Positions 1 to 10,425 of a DNA stretch of 64,000 nucleotides are shown here, piece after piece. Origin of the DNA: Mariprofundus micogutta. GTDB taxonomy: Bacteria; Pseudomonadota; Zetaproteobacteria; Mariprofundales; Mariprofundaceae. Position numbers and translations under genes: made by a program. The notes beneath the pieces are model-generated. The model searched no databases. It was not told the origin of the DNA and was given only the letters and a program-made list of their open reading frames with translations. The DNA is taken from the NCBI RefSeq assembly GCF_001895085.1, contig NZ_BDFD01000001.1:185770-249769 (forward strand), read 5' to 3'. Positions within the stretch are counted from its first letter, which is position 1. Each line of letters opens with the position of its first letter.

Positions 1-1944
1 CCCCATCTCATGCGACCCGTGTTTCCCCATAGCCAGTGCCACAAATGGAAAATCAACCGGCAGTGCCATTTCATGCAGACATAACCTTAGCACCGCTGAA
101 GTCGCAGCATCAGCCATATCTGCCAGCCATCTGCCAATAGTCATAACATCTGCAGAATGGGCATCCACGGCCAGTGCGGCCAGAAGTCGTGCCCGATCTA
201 CCCCACGGCCGATATCGGCCAGTGTCTGTTCCACATCTTCGAAGCCATCTAAAGCATTCAACTCTGCACAGATATGATGGATGTCAGTTTCACTGTGTTC
301 ACTCATCAATGGCCATTCCAGCCAGGAGGGGTCCTTAACAATATGATCGGCCAGGTACTGGCTTGCAGAGAGTACGCCGATCAGCCAGTCCAGCGAGCCC
401 TGATGTGTCGCCAGCAAATCAATCCAGGTGGCGCGCCCTGAAATGGAATGGATCAGTTTTGCGAACGACTCCAGAGCTGTAACGCCATTTTCATCATCCA
501 GCCATACCGGCATAGCCTGCTCTAGAATGCGTTCCACTTGTGCCCGACTGCGCTCTGGCAGCAAGCCTCGGGAAAGACATTCATCAATGCCATTCAGAGC
601 CAGGTTGATGCGTTCCCGTTCAGTTTCATCCAGGCTGTTCATTTCAACATGTTCACCGGTCAACCAGCCGGATACCTGTTCGTTTTCTTCACCAACCGGT
701 CTAACGAACTTACGGAAGGCTTCCTCTACAATGGCAGCATGCTGAATCATCTGTTGTTCAACATCCTCGATTCCGGTTGCACAGCTAAGGTAATCGGCAA
801 AGTCAGCAGGCAACTTATGCGTCTGCTCACCTCTGCGGGACTGAATAGCATGCTCAATCCTGCGCCAGAATCGATAGGCTGCTTTCAAGCTGTTCACATC
901 CTCTTCGCCTATCGCATCTGCCTGCATCAACAGATCTATCGCCTGCATACTGGGCTGAACCCTCAAATCCCTATTTCTGCCGCCGTGCAACAGCTGCATG
1001 GACTGAATCACAAACTCAATTTCACGGATGCCGCCTCGGCCGCGTTTCACATCATAACCCGGTGCGATACCTCCGCTGCCGGCCTGTCCATCAATACGAC
1101 GTTTCATCTCGGCAAGAGCTGCTACTGTAGTGTAGTCGAGATAACGGCGATAAATAAATGGTACAATACCATCAACAAATGCCTGACCGAGAGCTTCATC
1201 CCCGGCTACAGGACGAGCCTTGATCAGCATGGCCCGCTCCCATGTCTGTCCGTATTCAAGGTAATGGTTTACTGTCGCATCCAGATGCAACGCGATAGCA
1301 GCTGCATCTCCCCCCGGACGAAGTCGCATATCCACCGGCCATACAATGCCGTCGATTGTGCGCTCGCTCATCAGCCGAATCAGCATGCGGGATAGCTGCA
1401 TATAATACTCAGCAGCCGGAATAGACTGGCGTCCACCGCTTGTCTGCCCTTCACCCTGCCAGACAAACAGCGGGTCAACATCTGAGCCCAGATTCAGTTC
1501 GCGCCCGCCGAGTTTACCCAGACCGATTACGCAAAATGAACCGCCCTCAAGATAGCCATAACGTGGCGCAATCAGGCGCCCGGCCATATTCAAGGCCTCA
1601 TCCATCAAACCTGAAGCAAGATCGGCAATCGCCCGGCATGAGGCATCCATATCACCCCTTAAGCCCATCTCCCACCAGATCAGATGACGGTGACCACGGT
1701 GCTTGCATTGGCGCAAATGAGCCAGACATGTGACAAGCTCGTTACTCTCACAAGAAGGTATCCAGCGCTCACTTCCATCAGGCAGAATCGCATCACTCAG
1801 CGGTTTGAACAGTTGCAGACAGTCTTCTTCTGATGCTGTACGCATCAACATCGCAAACTGTTGCGAATGCTCAAATAAGCGGCGAATATCATCGTGCAGG
1901 TTTTCGGGTACTTGCTGAAGAATGGAATCGATTTGGTCGCTCAT
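1..1944 (-). CDS. glnE: Bifunctional glutamine synthetase adenylyltransferase/deadenylase, partial
   Basis: GlnE attaches and removes AMP on glutamine synthetase in response to P-II and glutamine. The window holds the first 648 codons; the gene runs off the left edge. I translated it from the ATG at 1944 (MSDQIDSILQ). The N-terminal nucleotidyltransferase (deadenylase) motif GLGKLGGREL...GSDVDPLF is at residues about 141-160, and the visible part ends at LAMGKHGSHEMG, the start of the second (adenylylating) nucleotidyltransferase motif. The family is usually about 900-980 residues, so roughly the last third is missing. Its target glnA, with the conserved adenylylation Tyr, and the P-II gene lie just to the right on the same strand. 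The ribosome site is weak. Confidence 0.93.
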   Translation of the reverse strand, partial: MSDQIDSILQQVPENLHDDIRRLFEHSQQFAMLMRTASEEDCLQLFKPLSDAILPDGSERWIPSCESNELVTCLAHLRQCKHRGHRHLIWWEMGLRGDMDASCRAIADLASGLMDEALNMAGRLIAPRYGYLEGGSFCVIGLGKLGGRELNLGSDVDPLFVWQGEGQTSGGRQSIPAAEYYMQLSRMLIRLMSERTIDGIVWPVDMRLRPGGDAAAIALHLDATVNHYLEYGQTWERAMLIKARPVAGDEALGQAFVDGIVPFIYRRYLDYTTVAALAEMKRRIDGQAGSGGIAPGYDVKRGRGGIREIEFVIQSMQLLHGGRNRDLRVQPSMQAIDLLMQADAIGEEDVNSLKAAYRFWRRIEHAIQSRRGEQTHKLPADFADYLSCATGIEDVEQQMIQHAAIVEEAFRKFVRPVGEENEQVSGWLTGEHVEMNSLDETERERINLALNGIDECLSRGLLPERSRAQVERILEQAMPVWLDDENGVTALESFAKLIHSISGRATWIDLLATHQGSLDWLIGVLSASQYLADHIVKDPSWLEWPLMSEHSETDIHHICAELNALDGFEDVEQTLADIGRGVDRARLLAALAVDAHSADVMTIGRWLADMADAATSAVLRLCLHEMALPVDFPFVALAMGKHGSHEMG

Positions 1945-2078
1945 TGCATAACTATACCCTGCAATTCAAACAGTAAAAACCTTCATATGCCATAAACTTC
2001 ATTTGTTTGATTTCGTGCCGATACATTTAAGATGAGGGATTTAAGTCCCGGGTAAAAAACATCAGGAGGTGCCATGGT

Positions 2079-2300
2079 ATGCAACAACAATCTGTCCAGT
2101 TAACAGCTCTCTCCGACTTTGGAATAAACATGATCAACAATATGGGAAATCCATGGTACGTACAAAAAATAACAGCTCATGTTCTATTCTCTAATCATCC
2201 GGGGCCATGGATGTTACTCGAACGTGATCATTTTCATCGCTGGGTAAATCTCAGTGCAGACCAAAACTTCTCCGTCCGCTGGAAAGGCTGGAAACACTAA
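2079..2300 (+). CDS. Hypothetical small protein (73 aa)
   Basis: I do not recognise this protein. It is supported by a full Shine-Dalgarno AGGAGGT at 2064-2070, eight bases before the ATG. An out-of-frame ATG at 2074 opens only a nine-codon peptide. The product is soluble, rich in Trp, His and Asn, with no signal peptide or membrane segment. It is the only plus-strand gene in the first 18 kb and converges on the lipoprotein gene to its right. The 134-bp gap to glnE presumably holds divergent promoters. Confidence 0.55.
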   Translation: MQQQSVQLTALSDFGINMINNMGNPWYVQKITAHVLFSNHPGPWMLLERDHFHRWVNLSADQNFSVRWKGWKH

Positions 2301-2318
2301 TTTGTTTTTCGTTTGTTG

Positions 2319-2564
2319 TTATCGGGTCTGCAAAAGGGTGGATGCGCCATCTGTTGATAACTGATAGGACATGCCGTGCCGGCACAAATAAACAGCCTGT
2401 GGCCCGACCCGGTCAATCGATGACAACCCGCCATGGTCGCGGCAAATATCTTCACCAATAGCCTTGAGGTTCACTTGTCTCTCTTCATACTGGGATGCAC
2501 AACCGGCAAGCAATGCAGCAAAAATGAACATTGATACAAGACTCATTTCTCTTTTTAAATGCAT
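2319..2564 (-). CDS. Small predicted lipoprotein (81 aa)
   Basis: The start chosen is the ATG at 2564, because GGAGAG lies just upstream and the protein then opens with a lipoprotein signal: MHLKREMS, a hydrophobic stretch, then the lipobox LLAGC, which would place the lipid-modified Cys near residue 23. The longer reading frame to 2696 would run through the glnA terminator hairpin and is unlikely. The mature part has two Cys residues (ICRDHGG and YLCRHG) that could form a disulfide. I do not recognise a family; an envelope location is inferred from the signal. Confidence 0.6.
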   Translation of the reverse strand: MHLKREMSLVSMFIFAALLAGCASQYEERQVNLKAIGEDICRDHGGLSSIDRVGPQAVYLCRHGMSYQLSTDGASTLLQTR

Positions 2565-2645
2565 GGCCTTCTCTCCCTGAAAAAACACAGAATCATCAGT
2601 TGTGTCACAAAGTATAGTAAAAATGCAACTGAATCCATATTCAAC

Positions 2646-2676
2646 AAAAAAAGGCCACCCAACGGGCGGCCTTTTT
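2646..2676 (-). terminator. Rho-independent terminator of glnA
   Basis: GGCCACCC-aac-GGGCGGCC forms an 8-bp stem with one mismatch, flanked by A and T runs on both sides. It lies 20 bases after the glnA stop and could work in both directions. Confidence 0.8.
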
Positions 2677-2696
2677 ATGATAACGTCCTGCAGCAA

Positions 2697-4130
2697 TTAG
2701 CAGGAGTAGTAGAGTTCCATTTCCATTGGATGTGGACGCATACGAACTTCATTAACTTCTTCCATCTTCAATTCGATGTAGCCGTCAATCATATCGTCAT
2801 CCATCACACCACCAACTTTCAGGAAGTCACGGTCTGCATCCAGTGCTTCCAGTGCCATTTCCAGGCTGGAGCAAACAGTAGGAATCTTCTTGCCTTCTTC
2901 CGGTGGCAGATCGTACAGGTTCTTATCTGCCGCTTCACCCGGATCAATCTTGTTCGCCACACCGTCAAGGCCGGCCATCATCATGGCCGTGAATGACAGG
3001 TACGGGTTAGCTGATGGGTCAGGGAAACGAACTTCGATACGACGAGCCGGATCAGAATTCACAACCGGGATACGGATAGAAGCAGAACGGTTACGGTTTG
3101 AATAAGCCAGCATTACCGGTGCTTCAAAGCCTGGAACCAGACGCTTGTAAGAGTTGGTAGATGCATTAGTGAATGCATTCAAAGCACGTGCGTGTTTGAT
3201 GATGCCACCGATGTACCACAGCGCTTCCTGAGACAGGTTGGCGTATTTATCACCTGCAAACAGGTTCTTACCATTCAACCACAGTGACTGATGCACATGC
3301 ATGGCAGTACCGTTATCGTTATAGATTGGTTTTGGCATGAAGGTAGCAGTTTTACCATGCGCATGCGCAACATTGTGAACCACATATTTGTACCATTGTG
3401 CTTTATCTGCCTGTTCAATGAGCTCACCAAAACGCATGGCCAGCTCACACTGACCCGCAGTTGCTACTTCATGGTGATGGCATTCCATGTGAATACCCAG
3501 ATCAGACATCACCAGAGACATGTCGTTGCGGATTTCATGCAGCGAGTCAACCGGAGGAACCGGGAAGTAACCACCTTTTACACCCGGACGGTGGCCGTAG
3601 TTACGCATCATGCCGTCAGAGGCATCAGCAAAGTTTTTGCCTGAGTTCCAGGCAGCTTCTTCGGATTCGATCTGGTAGCCACAGCTACCCATTTCGTTAT
3701 TCCAGGTTACACCATCAAAGATGAAGAACTCCAGTTCAGGGCCGAAGTATGCTGTATCTGCAATGCCCGCTGAACGGATATAGCTCAGAGCACGCTGTGC
3801 TACCTGACGTGGGCAACGGTTATAATCCTGACCGGTAATCGGATCGATTACCTGTGCAACCAACACCAGTGTGGATGCTTCAAAGAATGGATCGATATTT
3901 GCACTTTCCGGATCCGGAATCAGCGCCATATCTGAATTATTAATGTCACACCAGCCGGCTACAGATGAACCATCGAAGGCGAAACCGTCTTCAAAGCTGT
4001 CTTCATTCAGCTCATGGGCTGGAAAGGTAACGTGCTGCCATTTGCCGCGTGTGTCGGTGAAACGTACATCAACAAATTCGCACTCATTTTCTTTTACGAG
4101 GTCAAAGACCTTTTGAATTGCGTCACTCAC
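2697..4130 (-). CDS. glnA: Type I glutamine synthetase
   Basis: Makes glutamine from glutamate, ammonia and ATP as a cytoplasmic dodecamer. The 477 residues match the bacterial GSI-beta length. Visible motifs are AFDGSS (51-56), PELEFFIFD (131-139), the ATP segment [16 protein letters not shown] (267-282) and the adenylylation site NLYDLPPEE with Tyr406, which fits the presence of glnE nearby. The start is a GTG, eight bases after AGGAG. glnB lies 97 bp upstream on the same strand. A P-II and GlnE cascade acting on GlnA is inferred from the family and the linkage. No clear NtrC or sigma54 site was identified by eye in the short upstream gap. Confidence 0.97.
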   Translation of the reverse strand: MSDAIQKVFDLVKENECEFVDVRFTDTRGKWQHVTFPAHELNEDSFEDGFAFDGSSVAGWCDINNSDMALIPDPESANIDPFFEASTLVLVAQVIDPITGQDYNRCPRQVAQRALSYIRSAGIADTAYFGPELEFFIFDGVTWNNEMGSCGYQIESEEAAWNSGKNFADASDGMMRNYGHRPGVKGGYFPVPPVDSLHEIRNDMSLVMSDLGIHMECHHHEVATAGQCELAMRFGELIEQADKAQWYKYVVHNVAHAHGKTATFMPKPIYNDNGTAMHVHQSLWLNGKNLFAGDKYANLSQEALWYIGGIIKHARALNAFTNASTNSYKRLVPGFEAPVMLAYSNRNRSASIRIPVVNSDPARRIEVRFPDPSANPYLSFTAMMMAGLDGVANKIDPGEAADKNLYDLPPEEGKKIPTVCSSLEMALEALDADRDFLKVGGVMDDDMIDGYIELKMEEVNEVRMRPHPMEMELYYSC

Positions 4131-4227
4131 AACTAATTCTCCTGTTTTAGATTAAGAAAGTCCCACCCGGTAAAATAGGAAGCGAGACTTTGTCACAAGC
4201 CAAATAAAAAGGCAATCACAGACCGCA

Positions 4228-4578
<351 letters not shown>

Positions 4579-4625
4579 TCAATACCCAAAAACCTGCTAT
4601 CGCACGCCGGGAGCACCGGCGTTTG

Positions 4626-6230
4626 CTACTCCCAGAAACCATGAGTGATCGGATAACGTCGATCCCGGCCAAACGCACGTTCTGTGATTTTTACACCCGG
4701 AGGTGATTGCCTGCGTTTATACTCCGCAAGCTGTAACATGCGCACCACCCGTTTGACTTCCGGCTGATCATAACCGCGTGATGCGATTTCTTCCACGCCC
4801 AAACGTTCTTCAATATTGGCTGCCAGTATCGCATCAAGCTCATCGTAATCCGGCAGCGAATCTGAATCTTTCTGATCGGGCCTGAGTTCGGCTGATGGCG
4901 GCTTGGTGATTGTATTCTCAGGGATCACTTCCTTGTCGCGATTGAGCCAGCGACACAAGGCGAACACCTGCGTTTTATACACGTCCTTGAGTACGGCAAA
5001 ACCGCCTGCCATATCCCCGTAGAGGGTGGCATAACCGACTGCCATTTCCGATTTATTCCCCGTAGTAAGCACCATGCGGCCTGTTTTGTTTGAAATCGCC
5101 ATCAACAGCACTCCGCGAATGCGGGCCTGAATATTCTCTTCAGTTAAATCGCTTTCTGTTTTGCCCCAGGAGGCAAATGTTGCAGCCAGAGTGTCCTCGA
5201 TAGCATCCACACCATTTGCGATCGGCAGTGTGATTGATTCCATACCCAGATTATTGACCAGAGCCTCTGCATCAATAATCGAGTGATCACTGGAATAATG
5301 TGAAGGCAACAGCACACCCAGTACATTTTCTGCACCGAGTGCATCAACCGCTATGGCTGCCGTGAGCGCCGAGTCGATGCCACCTGAAAGACCGATAACT
5401 ACCTGTGAACAACCGTTACGGCGCACATAATCAGCCACACCCAGCACCAAAGCCTTATACACCTGTTCCAGATCCTCGGGCAAAGGCGTTATATGTTCAT
5501 CACCAACCGCAGCCAGGTCCAGCACACCACTCCACGGTTCAAACATCGGAGCCCGCAATATCAGATGTCCCTGACTATCGGATGCAAATGAACCGCCATC
5601 AAACACGATCTCATCCTGACCACCCACCGGATTCACATAGATCACTGGCGCTGAGAACTGCCTGGACCTGCGTTGAACCAGCTTCTCACGCACAAGCTGT
5701 TTCCCCCTGTGGAACGGGGATGCATTCAGGTTCAGCCAGACATCACAACGACTTCCAGCCTGTCTGGAGGCCAACTCATCGTGCCAGATATCTTCGCAGA
5801 TACCGACACCGATACGCCAGCCATTGGCCTCAAAAACAGAGCCATGACCGCTACCGGCTGAAAAATAGCGTTGTTCATCAAACACACCATAGTTCGGCAA
5901 CTGCTGCTTATCATAATATCCGATTACCCTGCCGTTTTGAGCCAGCACAACACTGTTTTTTAAAACCCTGCCATCCCTGCGCGGTGCTCCGAATGCCACG
6001 CACACATTGCCGCTGGCTCCCACCACGGCTTGCACTGCCTTCTCCACCTCATCGAGAAACAGAGGCCGCAATAACAGGTCTTCAGGGGGATAACCGGTTA
6101 CGGCCAGCTCCGGAAAAACAGCCAGATCGCAACAGCTGTTTTCGGCCTCTGCCATGCCAGCATGGATCTGGTGAACATTACCATCGAGATCACCGACTCT
6201 CGGGCTGTTTTGAGCAATAAATATTTTCAT
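4626..6230 (-). CDS. nadE: Glutamine-dependent NAD+ synthetase
   Basis: Last step of NAD synthesis: amidation of nicotinate adenine dinucleotide using glutamine. The 534 residues carry an N-terminal nitrilase-type glutaminase (FPELAVTGYPPEDLL with Glu41; GICEDIW with the presumed nucleophile Cys145) and a C-terminal synthetase with the PP-loop LSGGIDSA at 281-288. The ATG overlaps the queA stop by four bases, indicating translational coupling. nadC, acting earlier in the same pathway, is elsewhere in the window at 25860. Confidence 0.96.
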   Translation of the reverse strand: MKIFIAQNSPRVGDLDGNVHQIHAGMAEAENSCCDLAVFPELAVTGYPPEDLLLRPLFLDEVEKAVQAVVGASGNVCVAFGAPRRDGRVLKNSVVLAQNGRVIGYYDKQQLPNYGVFDEQRYFSAGSGHGSVFEANGWRIGVGICEDIWHDELASRQAGSRCDVWLNLNASPFHRGKQLVREKLVQRRSRQFSAPVIYVNPVGGQDEIVFDGGSFASDSQGHLILRAPMFEPWSGVLDLAAVGDEHITPLPEDLEQVYKALVLGVADYVRRNGCSQVVIGLSGGIDSALTAAIAVDALGAENVLGVLLPSHYSSDHSIIDAEALVNNLGMESITLPIANGVDAIEDTLAATFASWGKTESDLTEENIQARIRGVLLMAISNKTGRMVLTTGNKSEMAVGYATLYGDMAGGFAVLKDVYKTQVFALCRWLNRDKEVIPENTITKPPSAELRPDQKDSDSLPDYDELDAILAANIEERLGVEEIASRGYDQPEVKRVVRMLQLAEYKRRQSPPGVKITERAFGRDRRYPITHGFWE

Positions 6231-7261
6231 GAGTTTGTACTTCGCGGCACAAACATTGCATCACCATAGGAATAGAAACGATAGTCATGGACCCTGGCAA
6301 AATCATAAGCATTCAGCACCCGCTCACGGCCTGCGAGTGCCGCTACCAGCATAATCAGTGTCGATTTCGGCAGGTGAAAATTGGTCAATAGCGCATCCAC
6401 AATCTGGAAATGGTAGCCCGGATAAATAAAGATGGAAGTCCTGCCTGCTCCCGCCTGCAGTTCACCATCTGCTGATGCTGCCTCCAGTGTGCGCAAGCTT
6501 GTGGTACCGACTGCAATCACGCGTCGCCCCTCGGCTTTGGCCTGATTCACCATCCGTGCCGTTTCAGCAGGCACAATATATGCCTCTTCATGCATCACAT
6601 GGCTATTTACATCATCTACCTGTACAGGCTGAAATGTGCCGGGTCCGACATGCAGCGTGACATGAGCAAAGCTCGCACCTGCGATCTGCATTTTGTGCAT
6701 CAAGGCATCGGTCAGATGCAAACCTGCAGTGGGAGCGGCTACTGCACCTGCGTGTCTGGCAAACACAGTCTGGTAGCGCGCCTTGTCCTCTTCTGTATCA
6801 GGCCGATCGATATAGGGTGGCAAGGGCATGTGGCCATAGTTTTCTATCGCATGCCCCACATCTTCAGCCAGCAGCAGCACTTCAATATTTTTGCCTTCCC
6901 GACTGATTACCTTTGCATAGAAACCATCTGCAAATTCAATCTCAGTATCAGGCTTCAAGGGTTTGTTGGATTTACCCCAGGCAAGCCAGACATTGGGCTG
7001 ATCCATGGGCTCCAGCAGCAGCACTTCAACCTTGCCGCCACTTTTTTTACGACCGACAAGGCGAGCAGGAATAACTTTGGTATCGTTTAGCACCCAGACA
7101 TCTCCAGGCTGCACATATCGGGAAAGATCACGAATCAAACCATCCACAAAAGCATCGTCCGAATCGGACAAACAAAGTAGCCGGGAAGCATCGCGTTGCT
7201 CAAGTGGTTTTTTGGCGATCAGTCGTTCAGGTAATTCAAAATCAAAATCGCTGACTTGCAT
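6227..7261 (-). CDS. queA: S-adenosylmethionine:tRNA ribosyltransferase-isomerase
   Basis: Transfers the ribosyl part of SAM to preQ1 in tRNA to form epoxyqueuosine. The 344 residues are full length. The N-terminus FDFELPERLIAKKPLEQRD and the internal HVTLHVGPGTFQPV are family hallmarks, and NFHLPKSTLIMLV is the typical C-terminal block. It is followed, with a four-base overlap, by nadE. The ribosome site is weak. No other queuosine genes are in the window. Confidence 0.96.
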   Translation of the reverse strand: MQVSDFDFELPERLIAKKPLEQRDASRLLCLSDSDDAFVDGLIRDLSRYVQPGDVWVLNDTKVIPARLVGRKKSGGKVEVLLLEPMDQPNVWLAWGKSNKPLKPDTEIEFADGFYAKVISREGKNIEVLLLAEDVGHAIENYGHMPLPPYIDRPDTEEDKARYQTVFARHAGAVAAPTAGLHLTDALMHKMQIAGASFAHVTLHVGPGTFQPVQVDDVNSHVMHEEAYIVPAETARMVNQAKAEGRRVIAVGTTSLRTLEAASADGELQAGAGRTSIFIYPGYHFQIVDALLTNFHLPKSTLIMLVAALAGRERVLNAYDFARVHDYRFYSYGDAMFVPRSTNS

Positions 7262-7329
7262 AGTCTCGAAGGCTATCGCGAAGATGGACCTGCGTCTTTA
7301 CCGACAAGCATATGGACTGTCGTTCTGAG

Positions 7330-7414
7330 CTAACGCGCTGAATAACACCACCCCATGGTGTGATCCCTTTTGACTAACGCGCAGATTGAAACCACACCCA
7401 TGGTTTCAATCTGC
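7330..7414. repeat. Two tandem CTAACGCGC-hairpin units
   Basis: CTAACGCGC occurs at 7330-7338 and again 44 bp later at 7374-7382. Each copy is followed by a hairpin centred on CATGG: CACCA/TGGTG in the first and a perfect 14-bp stem GCAGATTGAAACCA/TGGTTTCAATCTGC (7381-7394, 7401-7414) in the second. The second stem contains the stop codon of the sensor kinase and may end its transcript, although no T run follows on that strand. Confidence 0.5.
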
Positions 7415-9520
7415 TTGTTCATGCATGATTTCATACAGGGTGGATTTGAGATCCTTGGCTTTAAACGGTTTCTGCAGAAATGCATTCGGGCGATCTCCAC
7501 TAACCAGCTGGCCGGCCTCGGTTTCCGAATACCCTGAAATCAGCACAATGGGTACGCTGCGATCACACTCCCGCATGCCGATCATAGCTTCAACGCCCCC
7601 CATTACCGGCATTGTCATATCGAGTAATACCGCCACCAGCTTGTGATGATGTTCTTTAAACAGCGCAAGACCCTCTTTTCCATCTTCAGCTGACAGGACA
7701 TCAAAATCCAGATTTTCAATAAAGGAGCTGGCAACAGTACGCACACGTAAATCATCATCCACGATCAGCACCGTGCCATCACCATGCCATGCCTCAACTT
7801 CCATGGTCGTAGCCATCCGTTCCTTGAATGACTGATCGGTGGATGGGAAATATACCCTGAAAGCCGTACCTTTACCTGATTCACTGAGCAGTTGAATCGC
7901 CCCATGATGCCCTCGCACAATGCCCAGCACAGCAGAGAGTCCCAGACCACTACCCGTATCCTTGGTTGTAAAAAACGGATCGAAAATCCTGTTTTTCACA
8001 GCCTCCGGCATGCCACAACCATCATCCCTGACTTCAATAATGACATACTCTCTTTCCGGTAGTTTTGTTCCATTATACAGGTGATCCAGGGTTTCCCGAG
8101 TCATGACTTTAGCACCGGTACTAACCTTGATTTCACCTGGTTGCTTTCCAATAGCTTCGGCAGAATTGACGATGAAGTTCAGCAACAGTTGCTGCACCTG
8201 AGCCTGATCTCCTTCAATGCCCGGGAGATTATCATCCAGTTTCATTTTCAAAGAGATATTACTACTCACCGAAGCCCTGATCAGCTTGCCCATGACCTTA
8301 ATCAATTCATTGAGATTAATGACCTCGATCTCATAACTGCCTTTGCCCGCATAGGCAAGCATCTGCTTGCACAGTTCAGCCGCATGATCACAACTACTAA
8401 GGATATTTTCGAGATGCGAAACACCGGGGGATTGTACGTCGAGCTTCCTTCTGGCTAATTCAGCATTACCCATAATAGCAGCCAGAATGTTATTAAAATC
8501 GTGTGCAATACCGCCAGCCAGAACCCCTAGCGACTCAAGGCGCTGAGCATGTTCCAGCTGTGCCTGTAAGCTGATTTTTTCTTCTTCCTGATCATGAGAC
8601 TGACTTGAATCCTCAAACGCCACCAGAAATGCGGCCTGACCCTCGTGATCGACAGGACTCAAATGAAGCAGCCCAATAAATGGTTCACCTGTTTTACGCA
8701 GCAACCTTACATTCTGCAGGGAAGCAGGCCTGTTACTTACTGACATATGGCTGATGAGCTCGTTTAACCTCGCATGATCATCCGGATCGACATAGTCAAA
8801 CAGGGATGTACCGATCATCAGCTCAACACTATCGACTCCCAGCAATTGCGTAGTGTTCCAGTTACTGTAAATCCACCTGTTTTCACTAAACACGGCAATC
8901 GCATGAGGCAGTGCATTAAGTAATTCACGGTGGCTTATTTTGCTGTTTGCCAGGGCATGTTCTTCATGTTTCAGTCTGGATGTGGTTTCATTCAAACGCA
9001 ATTCTTTGAGCTGCTCACTTGTTTCTCGTGCAATCACTGTATAAAAAGCAATCAGACTAAATGCCAGATAAGCAAGCCCGATATAAACCACCTTCTGCCA
9101 GCCAATGTCTTCCATGCCAAAGCCCAGAGCAGCAATAAGTACGGCATAAACAAGTGTCCAAGCCATACCGATTCGGGAACCGGCACTTAAGCAGGCAATA
9201 AAAGGAAAACCAAAACTCCAGATAAATCCTATCTCGCTATAACCACCCTGAAGAAAAAGAAACGAGAACAATATAACCGGATGCAATACAAACAGGTTCT
9301 TAAGTAAGAATTGAGAATGTTTTCTCTTTGACCAGAAATAAAGACCGCTAAGGGTCAAAATCATCAACACCTCGATCTGCCACAACTCATACAGACCCAG
9401 AGTGAAATTGATGGCACTGAAAACCATCACGAATGGAATGGCAACGAGTATGGAAAGCTGCAGTGGATTCATCTGTAGAATCACCTGTCTTAAACCTGAG
9501 CTAGCTACTATCTTTGCCAT
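7406..9520 (-). CDS. Membrane hybrid sensor histidine kinase with receiver domain
   Basis: Roughly the first 165 residues are a membrane sensor with about six hydrophobic segments. A PAS domain (about 195-305) follows, then HisKA with GGIAHDFNNILAA (phospho-acceptor His near residue 340), a HATPase domain with an N box (NFIVNSAEA) and G boxes (DDGCGMPE, GSGLGLS), and a C-terminal receiver domain with the phospho-Asp in LLDMTMPV. The ATG at 9520 is preferred over a TTG two codons earlier because AGAGGGA sits seven bases before it. No response regulator lies next to it, so partner and signal are unknown. Confidence 0.9.
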   Translation of the reverse strand: MAKIVASSGLRQVILQMNPLQLSILVAIPFVMVFSAINFTLGLYELWQIEVLMILTLSGLYFWSKRKHSQFLLKNLFVLHPVILFSFLFLQGGYSEIGFIWSFGFPFIACLSAGSRIGMAWTLVYAVLIAALGFGMEDIGWQKVVYIGLAYLAFSLIAFYTVIARETSEQLKELRLNETTSRLKHEEHALANSKISHRELLNALPHAIAVFSENRWIYSNWNTTQLLGVDSVELMIGTSLFDYVDPDDHARLNELISHMSVSNRPASLQNVRLLRKTGEPFIGLLHLSPVDHEGQAAFLVAFEDSSQSHDQEEEKISLQAQLEHAQRLESLGVLAGGIAHDFNNILAAIMGNAELARRKLDVQSPGVSHLENILSSCDHAAELCKQMLAYAGKGSYEIEVINLNELIKVMGKLIRASVSSNISLKMKLDDNLPGIEGDQAQVQQLLLNFIVNSAEAIGKQPGEIKVSTGAKVMTRETLDHLYNGTKLPEREYVIIEVRDDGCGMPEAVKNRIFDPFFTTKDTGSGLGLSAVLGIVRGHHGAIQLLSESGKGTAFRVYFPSTDQSFKERMATTMEVEAWHGDGTVLIVDDDLRVRTVASSFIENLDFDVLSAEDGKEGLALFKEHHHKLVAVLLDMTMPVMGGVEAMIGMRECDRSVPIVLISGYSETEAGQLVSGDRPNAFLQKPFKAKDLKSTLYEIMHEQAD

Positions 9521-9893
9521 AGCCAATTCCCTCTAGCGTTGCTCTATTCTTAGCAAAGCAAATGAAAGGGATTTTGTAAACTTGAACACAACTACCCTCC
9601 CATTTCATTATTTTACTACCAACACATTGCAGCGCAGCGTCTCGCGTAAACATTCAAACCAGAAATAGACCAGTGAATATACCAGCCCCTGACTGGCTAC
9701 ACAAACTGGCATCCCTAACCCTACAGAACTGCTGGAATGTATGGTTGCCGTTGTAAAGTTTATGCGATGCAGATCACACAAGTACGTTCTCGGTCCGCAA
9801 ATCATTTACGACCCCGCCCCTGTTTCTTGATGGAATGATCCGGAACGGCTCAATAAGCGCACGCAGCCATAAGTGATGCTCATCTGGCAGACA
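9521..9893. other. Intergenic region with no recognised gene
   Basis: Between two minus-strand genes. A 65-codon minus-strand frame (9608-9805) is Cys/Ser-rich with no convincing ribosome site, and I do not support it. GATCACA near 9774 is only half of a CRP-type palindrome. Confidence 0.4.
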
Positions 9894-10385
9894 TCATTTC
9901 GGTGGTGGAAACTTTTCTACATATCTTTGAGGAACCTCACCTCTGTTAATCAAGTGATAACCGCCAGCTTCCAGCACAACAGTAATCATCACCGCCAACA
10001 GGGTTGGAACCACAGCCACCCGCGAAATAGCCGTAAACATGATTTCAGCCATTTTTTCATCACTGGCTGTCATGCTGATCAACCAGGCCGCAGTCACTAA
10101 TAATCCGGTGATTACGTATCCAGTCATCAGAAATTGACAGCGCCTGAATGATAGACGCCAATGCATATCAACAATCCAGCATGCTGTAATCTTCTCAGAG
10201 CGCCAATAAATATAGGCAATGACAGTTAAAGAAAAAAGCAGCGGTATCAGAAAACCATACATCCCCACATCCAACACAATAGCTGCCGGTGTCATCAACA
10301 GGTTGAACAGCAGAATATTCAGCACAAAAAGGTTATGTGGCTTTCTTGCCAATTTCTTTTCTTCTTCACTGATCTCAAAATTCAT
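9894..10385 (-). CDS. Four-helix membrane protein of unknown function
   Basis: 163 residues with four hydrophobic segments (about 24-42, 43-61, 85-107 and 120-145). The N-terminus is charged and cytoplasmic-looking (MNFEISEEEKKLARK). GGAG lies 11 bases before the ATG, somewhat far. It sits immediately downstream of ccoS in the cco direction, 40 bp after its stop, so it may be the last gene of the cbb3 assembly operon. I do not recognise the family and make no functional claim. Confidence 0.65.
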   Translation of the reverse strand: MNFEISEEEKKLARKPHNLFVLNILLFNLLMTPAAIVLDVGMYGFLIPLLFSLTVIAYIYWRSEKITACWIVDMHWRLSFRRCQFLMTGYVITGLLVTAAWLISMTASDEKMAEIMFTAISRVAVVPTLLAVMITVVLEAGGYHLINRGEVPQRYVEKFPPPK

Positions 10386-10425
10386 ACTTAAATATACTCC
10401 GCAATAGAGAAAACAGTCGATTCAG

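Noticed and set aside
538..1395. 285-codon plus-strand frame
   Set aside because: Antisense to glnE, whose reading frame carries clear family motifs.
2565..2696. N-terminal extension of the small lipoprotein gene
   Set aside because: Would be read through the glnA terminator and would bury the lipoprotein signal; a good ribosome site supports the ATG at 2564.
5405..6220. 271-codon plus-strand frame
   Set aside because: Antisense to nadE; Pro/His-rich translation typical of a shadow frame.
9608..9805. 65-codon minus-strand frame
   Set aside because: No ribosome site, Ser/Cys-rich unpatterned sequence, no conservation argument.
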